From Corinectria fuckeliana (taxonomy: Eukaryota > Ascomycota > Sordariomycetes > Hypocreales > Nectriaceae): a DNA stretch of 64,000 bases. Shown piece by piece: positions 57,933-64,000 of this stretch (position 1 is the first letter of the stretch; each line of letters begins with the position of its first letter). The stretch is taken from the NCBI GenBank assembly GCA_019137255.1, contig WPDH01000074.1, positions 682,001 through 746,000 of the forward strand, in the 5' to 3' direction. Made by a program: the position numbers and the translations under genes. The notes below the pieces were generated by a model. It saw only the letters and a program-made list of their open reading frames with translations, was not told the DNA's origin and did not search any database.

Positions 57933-59740
57933 CTACAGCTTGAGCTTCTCACTCTTGCGAATCCGACCACCAAACTTGTAGATGAGGGCGGGAATCGGGA
58001 TGAGAGCTATGGCGATGAAGCCCAGAAGGGAGTTGCCCCAGCCGACGCCGAGGGAGTCGTACATCTGGGGCCCGGCGAGGGGAAGGAAGGCGGCGACGAC
58101 GCTGCGCATGACGGAGAAGGCGGCGAGGGCGCTCGCGGCGTACTGGGCGTAGGCGTCGATCAGGTAGGCCTGGATGGGCAGCCAGATGCCGACGATGCCG
58201 AGGCCGAAGGGGATGAGGCCGATGACGGGGACGATCCAGTGGACGGCGCGGTCGGCGGCCCAGCCGTACCAGAAGAAGGTGATGGGGAGCAGGAAGGCGA
58301 AGTAGATGCAGTCCGGGAGGCGCATCTCGGGCTCGTAGACGCCGCCGTTGGCCTTGGTCATGCGGACGACGGTCTTGTCGGAGAGGGTGGAGAAGACGCC
58401 GAGGCCGACCATGTAGCCGATGAGCAGCGTCAGGTAGACGAGGCCGGTGATGCCGACGGACCAGCCGTAGCTGCCCTGGAAGATCATGGGGATGGTGTTG
58501 AAGAGGAGGTACAGGCAGCCGTAGGCGAAGGCGATGTAGAGCGAGACGCTGAAGACGATGGCGGAGCCGAAGAGCAGGCGGATGGGGCGCGTCAGGCCGT
58601 TGAGGATGATGCGGCGCCGGGGCAGGACGGGGGCGGCCGGGTCGACGTAGCAGCTGCGGAGGTCCGGGCGGTTGAGCTCCTTGCGGAGGCGGTCCGTCTT
58701 GCGGCGGATGAGGACCTGGTGGTTGGTCTCGCGGTTGAGGAAGACCATGGCGCAGACGACGATGGTGGCGGGGATGAAGGTGATCCAGTTGACCCAGCGC
58801 CAGCCGATGGTCTCGGAGACGAAGCCGCCGATGACGGGGGCGCACGAGGGGCCGAACATGGGGCCGAGCATCCAGATGGTCATGGCGCGGCCGCGCTCGC
58901 TGATGGGGAACAGGTCGGCGATGATGGCGCCGCCAATGGTCTGGCAGGCGGAGCCGCCCAGGCCGCACATGAAGCGGAAGAAGATGAGGGCGCCGAGGGA
59001 CGGGGCGAGGGCGCAGCCGATGAGCCAGACGCAGAAGAAGGCGTTGGCGCTGACGATGACGACGTTGCGGCCGTAGATCTCGGATAGGGGCGAGAGGAAG
59101 AGAGGGCCGACGGCGTAGCCGAGGAGGAAGATGCTGACGGGCATGGCGGCCATGGTGACGCTGGGCTCGTTGAAGTCCTTGGCGACGAAGCTGATGGCCG
59201 GGGCGAGGATAGACGAGGCGAAGGGCGTCATGAAGGTGATGCTGGAGAGCAGGCTGGTGATGAACCACTTGCGGGCCGGGGAGAAGTTGAGAGGGTGCTC
59301 GGGATCGTGCTGGCTCTCCCAGCCGACGACGCCTTGGTCGAGATCCATGACGGGGTGGACTGGAGGAGGCAGCTTCTCCTTTGTTTTGCTCCTGGAGAGG
59401 CGGCTGAGGATGCTGCGGTGTGTCTTGCGACTGACGTTGGTTCTCCTAGTTTCCACTCGTTCAATCTCTATCTCGTCCTTCAAAGGGAGTCAGTATTTCG
59501 TGAGTTGGCAGGAGCTTCTCTGACCAGAGTTGGGGTTTTCACCTCCTGGGCCTCGATATCAAAGTCCTCCTCGGGCGACTCGCTGCGGTGCTGTTTCTCG
59601 TCGCTATCATTTCTCTTTTCAGAGCTGCCAGACACGGGCAGAACGGTAGGATCCTTGTCTCCCACTACAGTAGCAGCATCGGTGTCCTCGCCAGAGGGAA
59701 CACTAAAGGCCTTTTCGTCGTCATTGTTGTGAGAATCCAT
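57933..59740 (-). CDS. MFS transporter, DHA1 drug/polyamine:H+ antiporter family
   Basis: Exons (complement) 59740-59543 and 59477-57933; 580 residues. The N-terminal ~120 residues are hydrophilic, acidic then basic (DFDIEAQE joined to DEIEIERVETRR). Twelve membrane helices follow. Motif A is LSPLSEIYGRNVVIVSAN. The antiporter motif C region reads MLGPMFGPSCAPVIGGFV, and a DHA1-type ACQTIGGAIIADLFPISERG precedes it. A WRWVNWITFIPA motif matches the fungal Flu1/Tpo-like group. Family knowledge: these plasma-membrane antiporters export drugs, polyamines or small metabolites. The substrate cannot be read from sequence. There is no biosynthetic cluster beside it, so a housekeeping or stress role is as likely as metabolite export. 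Third positions are almost all G/C, which creates long false frames on the opposite strand. Confidence 0.92.
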
Positions 59741-61576
59741 GGTGAAACTAAGGTGGTGAGTAGAGAGGTGAGAGGCGGGAGGTGGCGGACGGGTGGGTGA
59801 GTGGTTGGCGTGGTGGTAACTCCGGATTCTTGGCAATCTTCAACGGCGTCCAGGTTGGGGCAATGGAAATTAAGATGGCCAAAGACGACGTGCTTTATTC
59901 TCTTAAATGGGAATGTTTGAAACTCATTGGAACGAGAGTCGAGTTCCCAGCGGCATGGTTGAAAAGGGTGTCGTTGCGGGTGAGATAAAGGTCGGAGAGA
60001 GAAGAGGAGGAAGACGAGGCGAGGTGAGGGATTGGGGGGAACACAGTCACTGATTAGTTAGTTAAGCAGGGGTTTGCTGGGCTCGGCCGAAGGACTGAGC
60101 AACCATAAGCAGTCTCGTTGTCTAGCACTGGCAAGTCAAAGATCTCCCGGGTAATGCAAACCGGGGACGGAAGTCAGATTATCTCCACTTATCTCCGGGT
60201 GGGTGGGTTTAGCATGGCTTTACCCATGCCGTTTGCTTATTCATGTTGCCCCATCCCATGCATGCCGTGAGATTTGGGGAAGCATTTTAGCTCCCCGGTC
60301 GAAGGATGAAAAAAGAGGGGAGCGCCCTACGTCCATGTCCGCGAAAGGCGCGCCTGTGTTGAGCCATCATGGCCACGGTCACCCCCACAACAAGACGGTC
60401 TTTGGGAGTGGCGTAAGCTAGTCAGTTGTGCATGCACGAAACTAGTTTTCTCCCATGGGATTTCCGCGGAAGGCCTGTTTCGGGACCGGATTCGGCGTAG
60501 ATCGAGGAAGAAGGGAACGGAGAAGAAGAGTCATCAGCCGTCTCTCGGGTGTGGTTCATCGGTTGGCACGGCATGACATGGAGGACCCCAGAGCGGCTTA
60601 GCTCCGGCTGACATGCATGGGAGGGGGACAAAAGAAAGACGTCGATCTTGCTTCTTCTTGACGAGGCAAGCCTGCAGAAAGGCGGGATGGTCGTCGCCGG
60701 CCTGTTGACCGACAAAAGGCTTCGGTTGTCGGTTCCACGCAGCCCGGAGGAAGCCCCGGCGTCGAGAAGGAACAAGAGCAACAAGAAGAAATAGTCTCCT
60801 CCGTGATTGATCAAGCTGTTTGCTTCGGGTGCTGTCGGCTTCTGTGTGAGCACTGCGGCTGCCTCCGTGTCTCACCTGAACGACTGGACCGGCTCGCCTG
60901 GTGCGTAGGACGAATGATCTCATGCCCGCCTTGTGCTTCCATGACCTGCCCCCCGCCCTTTTCGCACTCGCGCGTAATACACGAGTAAGCACCAGAACCG
61001 GAACAATATAAACAAAAAAAAATCCCGGGGAGATGAAAGGCCAAGCCAGTGTTGCGCCAGTGGATGAGTGAGTTCCGCCCTGTTGGTGGAGGGGAAAGTG
61101 GAGGAGGTTCATTCGGCCGATTGATGATGAGGTACATACGGAGTATAGTTAGAGCTATGCGGGTGGCACGTGCTTCCGCGACACGGCCTCCACATCCCGG
61201 CCCCGATTCCGTCGTGCAACAACGTGTCACCAATTCACCATCCAATAGAGTCTATCATTCCCACCTTCAACTTCCTGCGCGCCCAACTCCAAAATCGTCA
61301 ACTGCTCCGCCGCTCGCCTCGCTTCCGCGAAGTACGAAGTACACTCGCACGAAAACCTGCAATTCCTCAGAGAATCCCCGCCCGATCTAAACCGCCCCCC
61401 CCCCCNNCAAAACCCCCCCCCCCCCCCCCCCCCCTTCGCGAAACCGCCCCTCCTTCGAAAGCCCCTCCTCTCATGATGCGCCCTCGAACCACCATCTAAA
61501 CTTCAAACTCCGTGTGTCTAGGCCTCCACTCAACCTCACTCCACCCTGGCAGCTCTCCCCGTCCCGCCCATCCATC
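59741..61576. promoter_or_regulatory. Divergent intergenic region with poly(C) tracts and two unresolved bases
   Basis: About 1.8 kb between the divergent MFS and ALG7 genes, with no supportable gene. An 11-nt poly(C) run (61395-61405), two N bases (61406-61407) and a 22-nt poly(C) run (61413-61434) lie about 145 bp before the ALG7 start. The N bases show that sequencing or assembly failed here. Confidence 0.6.
61395..61434. repeat. Poly(C) tract with assembly ambiguity
   Basis: Two cytosine runs flank NN and CAAAA. The true length is uncertain. On the other strand this is an uninterrupted G tract able to form quadruplex structure, which would explain the sequencing trouble. Confidence 0.85.
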
Positions 61577-63071
61577 ATGACGGTCGCATCGCCAACCTCG
61601 CTCTCCCGCCCGGAGGTCCTCTCCCTCCTCTCCCTCTCCGGCGCGTCCGTCGCCGTCCTCGCAAGCACCTTCCAGGGCGACGGCGAGCCCCTCATCGCCT
61701 CTCTCTCCCTCTCCCTCCTCGCCTTCTGCCTCTGCTGCGCCATGATCCGCTGGCTCGGGCCGACCTTCATGCGCGCCGGCTTCCGCGGCCGCGACATGAG
61801 CAAGCTGCACAAGCCCGAGATCCCAGAGTGCATGGGCGCCATCTGCGCGGCCGTCTACCTCATCACCATCATCGTCTTCATCCCCTTCCCCTTCTACAAG
61901 GATATCGTGGCCGCAACTAGCGGTGGAGGAAACCGTGATGTGGTTGTCAAGCTGGAGGAGGTCAATCAGGGACGCTTCCTGCATCGCTTCCCGCACAACA
62001 AGGTATGGCCATCTGTCTGGCTCCCCGCGTCTGTTTGACCGCTGCGAATTGCTCGACGACTGCTTGCTAACTCCTCCCCCTCCCCTCCAGCTCGCATCAT
62101 ACCTAAGCGCCATCATCTCGCTCCAGACCATCGCCCTTCTCGGCATCGGCGACGACCTCTTTGACATCCGCTGGCGTCACAAGTGGTGGATCCCTGGCCT
62201 CGCCTCCATCCCCCTCCTCGTCGTCTACTTTGTCGACTTCGACGTTACGTCTATCGTGATCCCCGTTCAGCTCCAGCCCTACCTCGGCGAGCTCTTCGAC
62301 CTCGGCGCCCTCTACTACGCCTACATGGCCTGCGTCGCCATGTTCTGCCCTCAGAGCATCAACATGCTGGCCGGCATCAATGGCATCGAGGTGTCCCAGT
62401 GCGTCGTCGTCGCCCTCCTCCTCGCCTTCAACGACTGCCTCTACCTCTTCACCCCCTACCCCCACCCGGCCACCGACTCCCACCTCTTCTCTCTCTACCT
62501 CCTCCTCCCCTGGATCGGCGTCTCGTGCGCCCTGCTCTACCACAACTGGTACCCCGCCAAGGTCTTCGTCGGCGACACCTACTGCTACTTCTCCGGTATG
62601 GTCTTCGCCGTCGTCGGCATCCTCGGCCACTTCTCCAAGACGCTCGGCCTTCTCCTCGTCCCCCAAATCTTCAACTTCCTCTACTCCTGTCCCCAGATAT
62701 TCGGCCTCGTTCCCTGCCCGCGCCACCGCCTCCCCAAATTCAACGCCCGCACCGGCCTTCTCGAGCCCTCCATCACCCCCTGGTCCCCCGAGCGCCAGCC
62801 CCGTCCCCTCGTCGGCGCCGCCTTGCACCTCCTCGCCAAGCTCCGCCTTCTCAAGGCCACCACCGACGCCGACGGCCTCTTCGTCGAGACCAGCAACTTC
62901 ACCATCCTCAATCTGTGGCTCGTCTGGCGCGGGCCTTTGCGTGAGGACCGTCTCGCCTGGGAGGTGACACTCCTCCAGCTTGCAGTGGGCCTCTTTGGCT
63001 TGTTCGCCCGACACCGCCTGGCCTTGTTGGTTTTTAAGGAAGACAACTGGGGCACTGTTCGCCACGGATGA
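61577..63071 (+). CDS. alg7: UDP-GlcNAc:dolichyl-phosphate GlcNAc-1-phosphate transferase (Alg7/GPT)
   Basis: Exons 61577-62002 and 62091-63071; 468 residues; phase-0 intron with a CTAAC branch. About ten membrane helices. Conserved sites in order: RGRDMSKLHKPEIPECMGAI (substrate loop), LLGIGDDLFDIRWRHKWW (Asp-rich Mg2+ site), INMLAGINGIEVSQ and the NWYPAKVFVGDTYCYFSGM loop with its catalytic aspartate. Family knowledge: Alg7 moves GlcNAc-1-phosphate from UDP-GlcNAc onto dolichyl phosphate on the cytosolic ER face, the first step of N-glycan precursor synthesis and the tunicamycin target. The start ATCATGACGG lies directly before the first hydrophobic segment. The gene is divergent from the MFS transporter. 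Confidence 0.96.
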
Positions 63072-63865
63072 GCCATGACTTTTAACCTGCAAAATAAGAA
63101 AAGAAGACGAAAGACATTCCGTTCTACACATGTATACTAGAGTAGACCAAAGCGCGGAAGCGCTCATCAAGAGTCGCATCACCAGGTGCGAATAGGTACA
63201 GCATCTGATTAAAAAACGATACCCCCTGGCACAGTTAGCCAATAGAGCAAGCACTTCACACATTCCTAAGGTGGCCATGGCAGTAAGCAGTGGATGTCTA
63301 GATCATCCATTAAAAAAGTTCATGTTCATCATGTCGAGCCAATCTGCATTGGCTTGGACCTGTGAAAAATTCTGGCCTTGGCAAGAAATATAAGAAAACT
63401 GCCAAAAGCCCACGACAGGGCGGCGTCATCATCTCCTTCCAGTCCTGTGCCACATCCCGTAAACACCCATCCGCTTTCCGAGAGCGAAGGCGACATAAAA
63501 CATTGGACTTAACCACTTAAGAGCCACTGACCGTACATGAACATAAATGAATGCTAGCAGGGCAAGACAATGCCAAAGCTCTCTGCTGGCTGCCATGACG
63601 GGATCTGGTGCGACATACCGAGATCCAAAGTCCGGTTGATCTCTCCACGTTCGCGCGAAATCGCCCATCCCAGTTATCCCGTGTCCGTGTTTCCGTGTGC
63701 CTCCCCAAACGCCAATAACAAGGGTGCCATCCGACGTACCAGCCACTTTATATAATAATAGCAGAACTCCGGGCTTTTGTCCACCCAGTCGGATTACCCC
63801 ATAAAACGCAAGAAAACAATCGGAATAGACCGATAAATGAATATACGTACAGACGCTTCGTACAG
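63072..63865. other. Convergent intergenic space
   Basis: About 800 bp with no supportable gene; probably 3' UTRs of the two flanking genes. Confidence 0.4.
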
Positions 63866-64000
63866 TTATAAAGCTCCGTTGGTTGTCGGGGTTACTGCAG
63901 AAGGAGCCACATTCTCGCCTGATTTGCCGACTGGGGGCGAGTCAAGAACGATATCGACTTTTGTATCCTCGGGGTTTGAGAGGCTCGGCTTGATGACAGT
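63866..64000 (-). CDS. C-terminal end of an unidentified gene (5' part outside window)
   Basis: Reading on the minus strand from the right edge, a frame of 44 codons runs to TAA at 63868-63866: TVIKPSLSNPEDTKVDIVLD, then SPPVGKSGENVAPSAV and TPTTNGAL. It is hydrophilic and Pro/Ser/Thr-rich, like a disordered protein tail. No family can be named. The evidence is a clean open frame at the edge with protein-like codon use. Confidence 0.45.
   Translation of the reverse strand, partial: TVIKPSLSNPEDTKVDIVLDSPPVGKSGENVAPSAVTPTTNGAL

Noticed and set aside
57888..59087. 399-codon open frame on the plus strand across the MFS transporter gene
   Set aside because: It is antisense to a well-supported transporter. 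The real gene has nearly all G/C third positions, which removes stops from the opposite strand. The product is Gly/Asp/Glu-rich low complexity.
57949..59268. 439-codon frame on the minus strand, shifted within the MFS gene
   Set aside because: A same-strand shadow of the transporter, composed of His/Arg/Pro repeats with no domain.
62103..63278. 391-codon frame antisense to ALG7
   Set aside because: A shadow of ALG7; low-complexity Glu/Val/Gly product.

Overview
This window is nuclear DNA from a filamentous ascomycete (Pezizomycotina, most likely a sordariomycete; the order is not proven). Genes are on both strands and are interrupted by short introns, mostly 48-80 nt, with GT...AG ends and GCTGAC/CTAAC branch sites. 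The set is typical of fungi: Csf1, Sec5, Gpi8, NAD-isocitrate dehydrogenase, Alg7, a HAK potassium transporter, a TFIIIC subunit, a DHA1-type MFS transporter, a NACHT-ankyrin protein and a Zn2Cys6 protein. There is no operon logic. I found no rRNA, tRNA or CRISPR.

Layout. 1-8779 (-) is most of a giant Csf1-type lipid-transfer protein running off the left edge. 9660-11524 (+) is a TMEM184/DUF300 membrane protein. 12575-21318 looks like an accessory island: a six-exon NACHT-ankyrin NLR-like gene (+), a small eEF1A-methyltransferase-like gene (-), a broken pogo/Fot1 transposase fragment (+) and a two-zinc-finger regulator (+). 21839-25065 (-) is exocyst Sec5, divergent from GPI8 at 25631-26849 (+). 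Next come a TFIIIC 90-kDa-type subunit (27688-30127, +), a BTB protein with a long acidic tract (30659-32037, +), a secreted cyanovirin-N-like protein (32334-33086, -) and a single-pass membrane protein with a cytoplasmic SH3 domain and proline-rich repeats (34650-36932, -). A 6-kb stretch without a convincing gene follows. Then IDH2 (42969-44453, +), an F-box protein (45332-48482, -), a transglutaminase-fold protein (51300-53411, +), a HAK/KUP potassium transporter (55129-57569, +), an MFS transporter (57933-59740, -), ALG7 (61577-63071, +) and the 3' end of an unidentified gene (63866-64000, -).

Functional links are loose. Gpi8 and Alg7 both act on ER glycoconjugate pathways (GPI anchors and N-glycans). 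Sec5, the SH3 protein and the transglutaminase-fold protein plausibly belong to secretion, polarity or cytokinesis. The most unusual signals are in the NLR region. There is a 38-nt inverted repeat, 36/38 identical, between intron 1 and exon 4 of the NLR gene, and a perfect 13-bp inverted repeat just upstream of it. The transposase relic is nearby. All exon boundaries were placed by hand from splice signals, frame continuity and family conservation; none was tested by computation or RNA data.
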